Counted from the stretch's first letter, positions 45,433-55,272 are shown. The stretch is 64,000 nucleotides of DNA from an uncultured Oribacterium sp. (GCA_937927445.1 CALAOB010000084.1:1-64000), one strand, 5' to 3'. The notes: generated by a model from the letters alone, not told the origin. Translations and numbers: made by a program.

Positions 45433-46372
45433 AGTACGTCACCCTCCTTTCTTCACGTGCACCGGTCAGCTGCAGGAAAAGAGATTCCAGGTCCCCCTTC
45501 TCCCGGTGAAATCCACGTACCGGCACGCCGGCCTCGATCAGCCGGCGGAGCAGCGCCGATTCATCCTTCTGTGTACCCGCATACGTAATCAGCAGATTCT
45601 TATCCCGGATACTGATGGATCTCACCAGACGATCATGCTTCAGTGTCTGCATCGCCGAACTCAGATTTCCTGCGATGCTGATGATGATCGGATTCGACGC
45701 ATCCACCCGATCCAGCACCTCATGGATTTTTCCTTCCATGACCAGACGCCCACGGTCGAGGATGCCGATATCCGTACATAGGTCCGAAATCTCCGTCAGT
45801 GTACGTGAGCTGATCAGGAGGGTCTTTCCGGAATCCGCGAGGCTCGCAAGGATCTGCCGGAACTCGAAACGCGTCGCCGGATCCAGGTCGGCTGTCGGCT
45901 CATCCATGACGAGGATCTTCGGGTCATGAATCAGCGCACGTGCGAGGCTCAGCTTCTGCTGCATTCCCCGGCTCAGCGAATCCATAAACTGTCCCTGGCG
46001 GTCACGTAAGCCGACGAGATCGAGCAGCATCTGAATCTGCCGCTTCATCTTCACACCGGACAGATCATAGCAGTCCGCGAAAAAGTCCATATACTCCGAT
46101 ACACGAAGGTTCGGATAGGCGCCGATACGATCCGGCACATATCCGATGCGGCGCTTCAGGCGACGTACATCCGCTCCTGCTTCCATATCATCGATCAGGA
46201 TCTGACCGCTGTCCGGATATACGAGTCCGAGCAGCATACGAAGTGCCGTAGTTTTCCCGGCACCATTCGGTCCGACGAGTGCATACAGTGCGCCATCCTC
46301 CACATGCATCGTAAGCCCGTCGAGCGCTGTCACATGACCGTAGTTCTTTGTTACATTTTCAAAAGAAATCAT
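45401..46372 (-). CDS. ABC transporter ATP-binding protein
   Basis: 323 residues. Walker A GPNGAGKTTALRMLLG, a signature modified to DSLSRGMQQKLSLARAL, Walker B ILVMDEPTADLDP, and a C-terminal extension from about residue 220 typical of drug- or gliding-type exporters (CcmA-like). Its 3' end overlaps the permease start by 32 nt. It follows the 847-residue protein gene. Confidence 0.92.
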   Translation of the reverse strand: MISFENVTKNYGHVTALDGLTMHVEDGALYALVGPNGAGKTTALRMLLGLVYPDSGQILIDDMEAGADVRRLKRRIGYVPDRIGAYPNLRVSEYMDFFADCYDLSGVKMKRQIQMLLDLVGLRDRQGQFMDSLSRGMQQKLSLARALIHDPKILVMDEPTADLDPATRFEFRQILASLADSGKTLLISSRTLTEISDLCTDIGILDRGRLVMEGKIHEVLDRVDASNPIIISIAGNLSSAMQTLKHDRLVRSISIRDKNLLITYAGTQKDESALLRRLIEAGVPVRGFHREKGDLESLFLQLTGAREERRVTYYEAESDFPEG

Positions 46373-46420
46373 GGATACGCTCCTTTCTCATCTGTGACTA
46401 AATCCTATACGGATTCTTTC

Positions 46421-48964
46421 TCATCCGATGCCGGGTTCTGTTTCCTCCGGTACGCTGTCCTCCCCGATGTACCCGGACGCCTCAAGCTCTGCCGCATCGA
46501 TCATCTCCACCGGCTTTTCCTCTGCATTCCGTGCCGTCACAGTCAGCATCGGGAGATAACACCGTTCATCAATGCCCGCATTCTCCTCACTCGAGGTATA
46601 GCGCACAATAAGCACATTATCCTCATCGAGGTAGCTGTCCAGCTGTGCCCGTGTCAGCACACCGTTTCCGATATCGATGACATCGAAACCACCCGTCGTA
46701 TAATTATAGAAGCTCATGCTGCCACGGAACGGACGCACGCTGCCGATGGACTTCGCATCCCCCGCATCATCCGCCGAAAGGCTCTCGATCGTGAGACTCG
46801 TGATATCACTGCCCTCGCCGAGATGGTACTCGAGCGTCGTCGGCCATGCACTCGCGACCGTATTCTCCGTTGCATCATAATCACCCGACTGAATCTTAGG
46901 ATCCGTCGACAGCGCACTGTAGCTGTAGACATCCCCCACACGGGTACTGAGTGGCAGTGAGGAAACCACCATCGTAAAGCCATAGCTGTCGATATCCGTC
47001 TGCTCTGTAAAATCCAGCGGCTGCTTCTCCGGATTCTCCTCCCGGACGCAGCCGACGATGCGCGCATCACTGAAATAACCGCTCAGGCTGTTCGTCAGAT
47101 AGTAGCGAAGCAGGCCCTGCCAGGTTCCACTGGTGACACTGGCGGCGATTTTCCGACTGTCGCCCACCGGCACATTGACCACCTCACAGTGTCCGAGCTC
47201 AATGCTGGCACCGGCATCCAGGCGTCCGATCCGGATCACCTTTCCATAGATCAGCAGTGCCGCATCGCTGAGATCATAGGCCGTACCGTTTGTGAGCGTA
47301 CCGCGCACACTGCCATCCGCAAAATGAATATCCGACTGGAAGCTCCCATCGGCGTTCGGCATATTGTTGTGAAGCTCGAAGTAGCGGGCGGCAAACGGTG
47401 CCGCATTCTGAATCGTGATTGTCTTTTTCTCACGACCGTTATCGATGCTCGTATGGCTTACATAATCCTCCGAGGAAAGCAGTCCCTGGATATCGCCTGT
47501 AAAATCGGCGCCCTTCAGAATCGGGTATACATCGTACTCGGTCTTCACCGGAAGCTCATAGCTTCGGAAGTATGGCGAGCGCAGATTCAGATAATCCGTC
47601 TCATCGACACTGTCCGCCGAGATGTTTTTCAGGCGGACACAGGTCAGGAACGGACCCATGAAACGTGTACCGAGTCCCATGACATAGACAAGGATGATCG
47701 TCATCGCCGTCACCAGCAGAACACCCGGACGGTACATCCGAAGGACCTCCCGTTCACGCATGAAAAAGTAGAGTCCCGGGCCGATCAGAAGCACATAGGC
47801 AGCGAGGATAACAGCATAGAGGATCGGCTGCGGCACCTTTCGGAGATCGCTCAGATTCATAAGCTCCTGTACATTCCAGTAGCGGGCGAGACTCTGCTCC
47901 GAAGCCGTGACGGAAAGATTTTCGAGACGCGTTTTCCCGAGAATTGCAGAAAAGAGCTGATCGATGTATCCACTCTGATCTGTGGCAAAACGCGTGAGGT
48001 CACAGAAATCATAGCCGCTGATGGCGACGATGCCCGCCCCCTCCGAGACCTCTGAAACGATCGGCATACCATCGGATAGCACGACCTCCTGGCCGCCCTT
48101 GATATGAACCGGGGAGGCCGTCAGTGAGAGAAGCGTCGAATCCTCGCCCTCATGGTACGTAGTCCCCATCTCGAGACTCATCTCCGCCGGCTGAAGTGCC
48201 GTTCGAAGATACGCTGCGTAGTACGGGCTCAGGGCATCCTCCCCGCGCGCACCCGTTCCCAGCAGCAGGATACCGCCATCCCGCACCCACTGTGCGATGA
48301 CCTCTGCCTCGTTCTTGCGTATGTTCTTCATCGAAAAATCAGAAATCAGAAGAACATCCAGCTGATCGAGCTCATTCTCCGAATCCGGCAGATCATCGAC
48401 CGGCAGAATCACACTCCTGGTTCGGAGAATACCGTTATTGATCCCCACATCATTCAGATAGCTGAGCGCCTCCGGATGATCGGAGATGATCCCGATGATG
48501 AGCTCGGCATCCGAGCCTGCAACATCGAGGCCGATACGCCGGGAGCCCAGCGTATGCCCCTCCCGGTCCTCCGCGGTCACCAGCAGCTGGCTGATACCGG
48601 AGCTCAGTGACACCGTCACATTCAGCGTATCCGAGGAACCACCCTCGACGATTTTCTGATAGCGGTACTCATAGACACTGTCCTCCGACTCAACCATGTA
48701 GACATGGATATAGCCGGAGAAGGTGCTCTCCTGATGGTTTTCGATCCCGATGCTGAGGGGCAGCCGCCGACCGGCCTTCGCCGTGTTCTGGTAACCATAG
48801 GTCACCGAAAGGTCGACCGTATCCGCATAGCCACGCATCGAAAACAGAAGCAGCAGGCAGAGCAGGGTCAGCAGGAACCACAGCCCCCGGCCGATACTGC
48901 GGAAGCCCGATCGACGATATGAAATTCGCTGCATCGACATACTTCGCTTATATCCGGAACTCAA
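46421..48964 (-). CDS. Large membrane protein of unknown function linked to a two-component system and ABC exporter
   Basis: 847 residues. A membrane helix or signal (27-44, ending GYADTV) leads to an external beta-rich domain (50-150), a region that looks like a class I amidotransferase-like fold (about 155-325: DVLLISDFSMKN, VIAQWVRDGGILLLGTGARG), two helices (379-401 and 413-433), and a long external C-terminal part. The start is a TTG at 48964, 6 nt after GGGGAGAG, overlapping the histidine kinase stop by 4 nt (TTGA). I do not recognise a named family; the layout recalls GldG/DUF4350-like proteins that accompany ABC-2 exporters. The role is probably extracytoplasmic sensing or assembly for the transporter. 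Confidence 0.75.
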   Translation of the reverse strand: MSSGYKRSMSMQRISYRRSGFRSIGRGLWFLLTLLCLLLLFSMRGYADTVDLSVTYGYQNTAKAGRRLPLSIGIENHQESTFSGYIHVYMVESEDSVYEYRYQKIVEGGSSDTLNVTVSLSSGISQLLVTAEDREGHTLGSRRIGLDVAGSDAELIIGIISDHPEALSYLNDVGINNGILRTRSVILPVDDLPDSENELDQLDVLLISDFSMKNIRKNEAEVIAQWVRDGGILLLGTGARGEDALSPYYAAYLRTALQPAEMSLEMGTTYHEGEDSTLLSLTASPVHIKGGQEVVLSDGMPIVSEVSEGAGIVAISGYDFCDLTRFATDQSGYIDQLFSAILGKTRLENLSVTASEQSLARYWNVQELMNLSDLRKVPQPILYAVILAAYVLLIGPGLYFFMREREVLRMYRPGVLLVTAMTIILVYVMGLGTRFMGPFLTCVRLKNISADSVDETDYLNLRSPYFRSYELPVKTEYDVYPILKGADFTGDIQGLLSSEDYVSHTSIDNGREKKTITIQNAAPFAARYFELHNNMPNADGSFQSDIHFADGSVRGTLTNGTAYDLSDAALLIYGKVIRIGRLDAGASIELGHCEVVNVPVGDSRKIAASVTSGTWQGLLRYYLTNSLSGYFSDARIVGCVREENPEKQPLDFTEQTDIDSYGFTMVVSSLPLSTRVGDVYSYSALSTDPKIQSGDYDATENTVASAWPTTLEYHLGEGSDITSLTIESLSADDAGDAKSIGSVRPFRGSMSFYNYTTGGFDVIDIGNGVLTRAQLDSYLDEDNVLIVRYTSSEENAGIDERCYLPMLTVTARNAEEKPVEMIDAAELEASGYIGEDSVPEETEPGIG

Positions 48965-50112
48965 AATGTTCTCTCCCCATCAAAATGAATCTTCAGTCGG
49001 ACAGTGAAGACAGTTCCCGAAAGATCCGAGGAAACCGACACCGTACCATGATGCATATCGGTGATGTTCTTGACGATGGCCAGGCCGAGGCCCGTTCCAC
49101 CGGGACCGGACGCATTCGTCCGGCTGTGATCCGTCCGGTAAAAGCGGTCAAAAATCAGTGGCAGCTCATTTTCCGGAATCACATAACCGTAATTCACGAT
49201 TTTGATCGTCACGATCTCCCGGTCCGCCCGGAGGCTGACCCGGACACGCTTTCCTTCCTTACCGTACTTGATAGCATTGCCGATCAGATTATCGAACAGT
49301 CGCGCCAGCAGATCACCATCGGCTTCGATGATCTGCGACTTCCGGTTCGATACGAAATCATAGCTGAGACCGTTCTTCTGAAAATTCGGATAGCTCTCCT
49401 CGAGAAGCTGTGCCAGCAGCTCAACGATATCCACCTTCGTCACGTTCATATTGATTTTTCCATAGGAAAGCTTCGTGAAGCCGAACAGCTCCTCGATCAG
49501 CTTCTGAAGGCGCACCGACTTGTTGTAAGCGATATCCAGATACTTCTGCTGCATCTCCGGTGAGAGCTTCTGATTCTTCCGAAGCAGCTCGAGATAACCG
49601 AGGATGGAGGTCAGCGGCGTTCGAAGATCATGCGCGACATTGGTAATCAGGTCTGTTTTCGACTGTTCTGATGTCCGCTCCTTATCGATAAGCTCCTGGA
49701 TATCCTCCTCCATGCGATTCAGATTCTCCGCGATATCGGTAAGCTCGCCCTCACCTTCCAGCTCCAGGCGGGTACTGAGATCGCCCTCGGAAATCTGTTT
49801 CACCGCATGGGCGATCGTCTCGATATCCCGCGCCATCTTTCGCTGCAGGAGCAGGAAGATCAGTGAGAATATGAGAATTCCGAGTAGCACAAAAAGCAGG
49901 ACACTGATGGTCGAGCCGAGCGCGAAGCGCTGCAGAGCCTGAGAATCGTTTCCTGTCTGATATAGAAAGCTGGTGATGGCGGTGAGATTCGTGATGAGAA
50001 ACACGAGGATGATGATCGTAATCACCGACGCGATGCCGATATGTGCCATCAGCTGCATCATATAGCCATGCCCATGGGTATGATTTTTCTGCTCGTTCTT
50101 ATCTTTTTCCAA
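48961..50112 (-). CDS. VanS-like sensor histidine kinase
   Basis: 383 residues. Histidine-rich N-terminus (NHTHGHGYMM), helices at about 25-50 and 68-90 with only a short external loop, a HAMP linker, HisKA with NVAHDLRTPLTSILGY (His161), and HATPase with DNLIGNAIKYGKEG, FDRFYRTD and GGTGLGLAIVKNI. The small external loop suggests sensing in or at the membrane, as in cell-envelope stress kinases. It follows the response regulator by 11 nt and overlaps the next gene by 4 nt. The closest look-alikes are VanS-type kinases. Confidence 0.92.
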   Translation of the reverse strand: MEKDKNEQKNHTHGHGYMMQLMAHIGIASVITIIILVFLITNLTAITSFLYQTGNDSQALQRFALGSTISVLLFVLLGILIFSLIFLLLQRKMARDIETIAHAVKQISEGDLSTRLELEGEGELTDIAENLNRMEEDIQELIDKERTSEQSKTDLITNVAHDLRTPLTSILGYLELLRKNQKLSPEMQQKYLDIAYNKSVRLQKLIEELFGFTKLSYGKINMNVTKVDIVELLAQLLEESYPNFQKNGLSYDFVSNRKSQIIEADGDLLARLFDNLIGNAIKYGKEGKRVRVSLRADREIVTIKIVNYGYVIPENELPLIFDRFYRTDHSRTNASGPGGTGLGLAIVKNITDMHHGTVSVSSDLSGTVFTVRLKIHFDGERTF

Positions 50113-50123
50113 GGTCGTGATGC

Positions 50124-50825
50124 TTACTTCTCGATCTTATAGCCGATGCCCCAGACAGTCGAGATGATCTTGTTCTCGCGGCTCTCCTCCCGCAGCTTTC
50201 CACGCAGGCGACGGATGTGCACCATCACGGTGTTGTTGGCCTCATAGACTTTTTCATCCCATACCTTTTCGAAGATCTCGTCGGTAGAGTATACCTTACC
50301 CGGATGAGATGCCAGCAGGTACAGAATCTCAAACTCGATCGGTGTCAGCTTGATTTCCTCCCCGTCCACCAGTACACGATGATTATCCTTGTTGATGGTG
50401 AGGTCACGGATCGTGATTTCACTGCTGGTAAACTGATCCGCCGCGTTCGGGTTCAGCTGCGTATAGCGGCGGAGCTGTGACTTCACACGTGCCGTCAGCT
50501 CCAGCGGGTTAAACGGCTTCGTCACATAATCATCCGCACCGCCGGTGAGGCCGACGATCTTATCGAGATCCGTGGACTTCGCCGACAGCATGATGATCGG
50601 GATGTTGGACTTCGTCCGGATCTTCCGACACATCTCGAGGCCGTTCATGCCCGGCATCATGATGTCGAGCAGTACGAGGTGGATCTCCTGCTCGTCGAGG
50701 ATCTTCAGGCCCTCTTCTGCATTGTAGGCCTTAAACACCTTATAACCGTCACTGACGAGATAGATTTCCACCAGCTCTGCGATTTCCTTTTCATCGTCAA
50801 CGACGAGTACATTGATCTGTGACAT
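50124..50825 (-). CDS. VanR-like response regulator, OmpR family
   Basis: 233 residues. Receiver with acceptor Asp54 (VLLDIMMPGMNG) and KPF motif, then an OmpR winged helix (LTPIEFEILYLLASHPGKVYSTDEIFEKVW, VMVHIRRLRGKL). It starts 2 nt after the pheA stop, so the operon likely begins upstream with plsC-pheA or further up. It should control the downstream exporter genes. Confidence 0.94.
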   Translation of the reverse strand: MSQINVLVVDDEKEIAELVEIYLVSDGYKVFKAYNAEEGLKILDEQEIHLVLLDIMMPGMNGLEMCRKIRTKSNIPIIMLSAKSTDLDKIVGLTGGADDYVTKPFNPLELTARVKSQLRRYTQLNPNAADQFTSSEITIRDLTINKDNHRVLVDGEEIKLTPIEFEILYLLASHPGKVYSTDEIFEKVWDEKVYEANNTVMVHIRRLRGKLREESRENKIISTVWGIGYKIEK

Positions 50826-50827
50826 AG

Positions 50828-51979
50828 TTACTCCTTTCCGTAATTCCCCAGGATACGAAGAGATGTGATCTGATCCTCGAGTCCGGCGAGCGCATTGATG
50901 ACATTCGGCATGGACAGGTTTCCCTCGAGATCGATGAAGAAGCGATACTCGAACGGCTTCTCCGGAATCGGTCGGGACTGGATCATCAGCATATTGACAT
51001 CATTAAATATGAAATTACCCAGTGCGTTATAGAGCGCACCTGGTTTATGTGCTGTCTCGAAGCAGATACTGATCTTCTCTGCCCCCGCTGTGTAGACGCG
51101 CTCACGTCCGAGCACGATGAAGCGGGTCGTGTTGCTCTTTTCCTGGTTGACCCCACGCTGGAGAATCGTCAGTCCATACAGCTCCGCAGAGAGCTCGGAA
51201 GCGAGTGCCGCGATGCCCGGATCCTGATGATCCCGAACGTACGCTGCCGCGACTGCGGTGTTCAGCACCGGCACCGCCTCGATGTTCGGATGTGCCTCCA
51301 GAAAAGCTGCACACTGTCCGAGTGCCTGCGGATGTGAGTAGATCCGCTTCAGTCCGTCCATGCTGGCGCCCGCCACACTCATCAGCGCATGCTCCACATG
51401 AAGGTCCACCTCCTCGACGATGGCGAGCGCCGGATAGCGCACCAGAAGGTCGAAAATATCCGACACCGCGCCATGGCTCGAGTTCTCGATCGGAAGCACC
51501 GCGTAGTCCGCCTGTCCCTCCACGACCTCGTCCATGGCATTCTTCCAGGTCTTCACATGGCGAAGTGCCGTCTCTGTGCCGAAGCACTGCCGTGCCGCAA
51601 GATGGGCATACGCACCCTCGACACCCTGGTAGACGACGCGCTTTCCACTCTTCGGAATCGCATCGAGCTTCTCGAAATCCGCGCGGAAGGTCTTTCCATG
51701 TGCAGACAGAATACCGAACTGCCGGCGTCTCGAAATCGTCATCATCTGCTGATAGAGCTCCCGGATCGCCTTCCGGTCGAAATCCGTATCAAGATAGGAC
51801 GCTACCGTATCGAGCTTCTGCTCCTCCCGTACCGGATCAAATACCGCCTTCCCGGTTTCGATCTTATACTCAGCGACCTGCTCGCAGAGGTCCATCCGCT
51901 GCTTATAAAGCTCCGTAATCTGACGATCCAGCACATCGAGCTGGTCTCGAATCTGTAAAAGTGCGTTTTTTTCTTCCAT
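50828..51979 (-). CDS. pheA: Bifunctional chorismate mutase/prephenate dehydratase
   Basis: 383 residues in three parts: AroQ chorismate mutase (1-90, with LDVLDRQITELYKQRMDLCEQVAEYK), prephenate dehydratase (about 110-290, with VVYQGVEGAYAHLAA, VLPIENSSHGAV and SNTTRFIVL) and a C-terminal ACT domain (KPGALYNALGNFIFNDVNMLMIQSRP) for phenylalanine feedback. It makes phenylpyruvate from chorismate. It lies between plsC and the response regulator. Confidence 0.96.
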   Translation of the reverse strand: MEEKNALLQIRDQLDVLDRQITELYKQRMDLCEQVAEYKIETGKAVFDPVREEQKLDTVASYLDTDFDRKAIRELYQQMMTISRRRQFGILSAHGKTFRADFEKLDAIPKSGKRVVYQGVEGAYAHLAARQCFGTETALRHVKTWKNAMDEVVEGQADYAVLPIENSSHGAVSDIFDLLVRYPALAIVEEVDLHVEHALMSVAGASMDGLKRIYSHPQALGQCAAFLEAHPNIEAVPVLNTAVAAAYVRDHQDPGIAALASELSAELYGLTILQRGVNQEKSNTTRFIVLGRERVYTAGAEKISICFETAHKPGALYNALGNFIFNDVNMLMIQSRPIPEKPFEYRFFIDLEGNLSMPNVINALAGLEDQITSLRILGNYGKE

Positions 51980-51991
51980 GTAATGATCCTT

Positions 51992-52744
51992 CTAGTCTTT
52001 CTCTTCTGTCAGCAGTGCCTGGATGTCCGCCTTCACCTGCGCCTGCACATAGGCACCGATATGCTTCTGCGCCTCTTCACTGAGGTTCTTCACCTCGATC
52101 GGCGCACCGATACGTACCTTCACATGCTGCGGCTTAATCGCCGGGAACTGTGCCTCCAGAATATTTCTTGTGTTGATCATCGATACCGGTACGATCTTGC
52201 ATCCCGTCTTCTCGGCGATTTTAAAGGAGCCCTCCTTAAAGGTCTCCATATCGAGCTCGGTCTCTCCTTCGGAACGGGTCCCTTCCGGGTAGATCCAGAT
52301 GGACTGTCCCTCCCGCACCTGCTTTATGGCCGTGATGATGACCTTCAGGGACTGCTTCAGATTATTGCGATCGATGAAGAGGCAGCCGAGCTCGTCCATC
52401 CAGCGCTTCAGCGGCCGGATCTTCTCGATCTCCGCCTTCGCGATGAAGCCGGTCGGACGATCCACGAGGGTATAGGCGATGATGACATCGAAATACGAGC
52501 GGTGATTACCGACGAACAGGACGCCCTCGTCCTTCGGAATCGAGGTCAGATTTTCCATCCCCTCGACCTCCACCGTCACGTGGGCTGTTTTCAGAATCTT
52601 CCGGAAGATGCCCTGCACGAGCGGCAGGGTATACTCTGCGCGCTTCTTCGGGTCCTGGATGGCCTCGACCTTTCTCCTGTAGTAGAGACTGCCGAGGGTC
52701 AGAAAAAACAGTACATGTGCTAAAACTGCAATGGTATACAGCAT
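51992..52744 (-). CDS. plsC: 1-acyl-sn-glycerol-3-phosphate acyltransferase
   Basis: 250 residues, PlsC family. One N-terminal helix (IAVLAHVLFFLTLGSLYY), then the acceptor motif NHRSYFD (HX4D) and the substrate motif YPEGTRSEGE. It forms phosphatidic acid. The stop codon is TAG, one of the few ordinary TAG terminations in this window. It is 12 nt before pheA. Confidence 0.93.
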   Translation of the reverse strand: MLYTIAVLAHVLFFLTLGSLYYRRKVEAIQDPKKRAEYTLPLVQGIFRKILKTAHVTVEVEGMENLTSIPKDEGVLFVGNHRSYFDVIIAYTLVDRPTGFIAKAEIEKIRPLKRWMDELGCLFIDRNNLKQSLKVIITAIKQVREGQSIWIYPEGTRSEGETELDMETFKEGSFKIAEKTGCKIVPVSMINTRNILEAQFPAIKPQHVKVRIGAPIEVKNLSEEAQKHIGAYVQAQVKADIQALLTEEKD

Positions 52745-52758
52745 ATTTACTCCTTAAT

Positions 52759-53574
52759 TTACAGTACATCCGAAAAATGCGGACGAAGCTTACGGAAAAA
52801 CGAGAGGCCGACGAAAAAGATCATGAGCGTCACCACCCAGAAGTAGATGCCGAGGGTCGGACGCATCCAGAACCCGGCGCCGGTCAGCATGGAATCACGA
52901 TACCCTGCCACGATATAGTAGAGCGGATTCAGCTTCAGCAGGGTGCCGACCCATGGCGCACGGCTCGTAAAGAGGGTTTCATCGTACATGATCGGGCACA
53001 TCCAGATACCGAACTGGAGGCAGATCCCGACGATCTGCTGCATGTCCTTGAAGAAGACATTGATCGCACTCGTGAGATAACCGAGGCCCAGCCCCAGTAC
53101 AGAGGCCGCGAAGCTGTAGTAGATGATCTGAAGCCAGCTGATCATCGGGGTCTTACCGGACACGAAAAAGGTGACCAGCATGATCACGATGAAGCAGAGG
53201 TGAACAAAAAAGCAGGACGCGAGCTTGATGATCGGAAGGAGCTCCACCGGGAAGACGACCTTCTTCACGAGGTAGCTGTACTCCTGCAGGATGCCGGTCA
53301 GGTTGTTGAGGCATTCACTGAAGAAGAACCAGGGCACGAGGCCCGGGATCAGCCAGATCACGTAGCTCGTGTTCGGCACCGGCGGTGCGGACTTGAAGCC
53401 ATAGGGTCCGAAGATAAACGCATAGATGGTCACCGTCGCAAGCGGCTGGAGAAACATCCAGATGATGCCGAAGTAGGAGCCGACGAAACGCTTCCGGAAA
53501 TCGGACTTTGCGAGGTCCAGGATCATCCGGCGCTTCTCGGCCATGTGCTGTAGTAATTCGATAAATGCTTTCAT
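52759..53574 (-). CDS. Polysaccharide-export-type ABC permease (Wzm/TagG-like)
   Basis: 271 residues from ATG at 53574; the frame is open further upstream, where it only shadows the DUF2142 gene. Six membrane segments and the stretches LAKSDFRKRFVGSYFGIIWMF, WFFFSECLNNLTGILQEYSYL, VVFPVELLPI and LKLNPLYYIVAGYRDSML match the Wzm/TagG family that exports teichoic acid or O-antigen. No partner ATPase (Wzt/TagH) is adjacent, so it must be encoded elsewhere. It lies 14 nt before plsC. Confidence 0.88.
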   Translation of the reverse strand: MKAFIELLQHMAEKRRMILDLAKSDFRKRFVGSYFGIIWMFLQPLATVTIYAFIFGPYGFKSAPPVPNTSYVIWLIPGLVPWFFFSECLNNLTGILQEYSYLVKKVVFPVELLPIIKLASCFFVHLCFIVIMLVTFFVSGKTPMISWLQIIYYSFAASVLGLGLGYLTSAINVFFKDMQQIVGICLQFGIWMCPIMYDETLFTSRAPWVGTLLKLNPLYYIVAGYRDSMLTGAGFWMRPTLGIYFWVVTLMIFFVGLSFFRKLRPHFSDVL

Positions 53575-53675
53575 GTATAGTTTATTCTTTCCATCTTCCG
53601 GGGGATACACATCGGCCGGAAGCACTCTCTTTCCTAAAATCGATGTTCCATATGAACACTTTATTATACCACCTT

Positions 53676-55244
53676 TCAGGCCCGCTGCACAACGGTGAGG
53701 AAGCAGCCGAGGAGCACGAGCGCATCCATCAGCATCATCACGCTGAGCAGCAGTGCATCGAGGTCGATGCCGACGCGGCCGATCGCCCGCAGGCGATGGA
53801 GGCGTGGTGTACGAAACGCCAGCAGCAGAACCGGAAGGAACGGCAGAAAATAGCGTCCCTGCACACCCAGGATATAGAAGGTGTCCGCCGGTGTATAGGC
53901 GAGCAGCATGCTGACCATCAGGATGACGCCGAGCAGCAGGAACACGAAGACCATCCAGATTCGACGCGGGATCGTCAGTGCCGGTTCCTCCCGGCGTCCG
54001 GTGATGGCCAGCAGCAGTGTACCTGTCCAGAAGAGTACAAGCATCGGCATCGGTGTCGCCAGTCCCTGGTCGAAGGCACCGAGCCACATGCCGACGGTCG
54101 TCCCGAGGAACTGTCCGCCCAGAATCTGGAGCGTATTCCGGATGATGCGGAACACGAGTGTTCGGTCATGGATGAGCTCGGCGAGGTCATGCAGCTTCAC
54201 CGTGTTCACGTCGCCGGAAGAGGTGAATTCCGGTGCCTGTGTCACGCCGGAAGCATTGACATAACGGAGGACCTCCCGGAAATTCACGAGAAGGATGGAG
54301 CCGACGATCAGCGCCCCGATGAGAAGCACGGACAGGATCCACTTCGGCCACGGCTTCGTCCCCCACTTCCGGACCGGAATCAGGAGGCAGAGGAGGAAGA
54401 GCGTCGCGTAGATCATCTTGCACGGGGACAGCAGCAGCGCGAGGACGGAAAGCTCGATCACGTTTCTCCGCGTGATGCCGGCCGCCGGTTTCGCGAGGGC
54501 GAGGTCGAGGATCACGGCGATCAAGTTGAAGCTGAGTGCGATGATGTAGCTGTCGTAGCTGTAGCTGCCGGCGAGCTCGAGGGTCATCGGAAAGAGCGAG
54601 ATCGCGAAAAAGAGTTCTTTCCCGATCGGCGTACGGCGGACGGTCATCGCGCCGAGGGTCGTAAACAGAAGGAGATTCATGAAGCGGCCGAGCAGCACGA
54701 GGCCGATGGCGCTGAGCTTCAGAAGGCGAGCGAGGGTGATGCCGAGCGCCGGCAGGAGGTAGGCGCACGGGGTCGTCTTCACCGGCTGCTGCAGCGTGAT
54801 GCTGGCCCCGGTCTCCGTCGCGCGGAAAAGGCCCTTCTCATGCATCGCTTCATACACCGAGCGGTCGAGGGTCTGTCCGAGGACCGTCGCTTTACACGGA
54901 TCGTTGTCGCCCGGCCAGTTGACGAGGTACTCGTCCTCCTGGCGGATGCGGACGTGGCCGTCTTCATCCCGGACCGGCTGCCCCATGATCTGATTTGACA
55001 GCGCGTAGGCCCCGGTGAAGTGCAGGATCTCGTCCGGCGCGGAGAGCGGCGGAAGTGTGCACATGAAAACAAGCCCCATGGAGAACACCGCGATGAAGTA
55101 GATCTGGTGAAGCTTCCATCTCGATTTTTTAAACAGGCAGAGGCAGGTCGCGATGATCACCAGCAGGGCGATGATCAGACCGACGAAACGGTAGATCAGG
55201 AACTGATCACCGGTGCCGATGAAACTCTGAAAAAGCTGCAACAT
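53676..55244 (-). CDS. DUF2142 polytopic membrane protein
   Basis: 522 residues from ATG at 55244 (AAGGA 5 nt upstream). Many hydrophobic segments; PPLSAPDEILHFTGAYALSN near the N-terminus is characteristic of DUF2142, a family often found with surface-polysaccharide genes and resembling membrane glycosyltransferases. An external loop (about 95-165) follows. Its position before a Wzm-like permease suggests a role in surface glycan assembly. The 161-bp palindrome lies just upstream. Confidence 0.85.
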   Translation of the reverse strand: MLQLFQSFIGTGDQFLIYRFVGLIIALLVIIATCLCLFKKSRWKLHQIYFIAVFSMGLVFMCTLPPLSAPDEILHFTGAYALSNQIMGQPVRDEDGHVRIRQEDEYLVNWPGDNDPCKATVLGQTLDRSVYEAMHEKGLFRATETGASITLQQPVKTTPCAYLLPALGITLARLLKLSAIGLVLLGRFMNLLLFTTLGAMTVRRTPIGKELFFAISLFPMTLELAGSYSYDSYIIALSFNLIAVILDLALAKPAAGITRRNVIELSVLALLLSPCKMIYATLFLLCLLIPVRKWGTKPWPKWILSVLLIGALIVGSILLVNFREVLRYVNASGVTQAPEFTSSGDVNTVKLHDLAELIHDRTLVFRIIRNTLQILGGQFLGTTVGMWLGAFDQGLATPMPMLVLFWTGTLLLAITGRREEPALTIPRRIWMVFVFLLLGVILMVSMLLAYTPADTFYILGVQGRYFLPFLPVLLLAFRTPRLHRLRAIGRVGIDLDALLLSVMMLMDALVLLGCFLTVVQRA

Positions 55245-55272
55245 ATAAGTCCTTCTTAAATTATTCTCGGAC

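Noticed and set aside
53565..54998. 477-codon plus-strand frame opposite the DUF2142 gene
   Set aside because: Highly charged, low-complexity translation, fully antisense to a membrane protein gene with a good start site.
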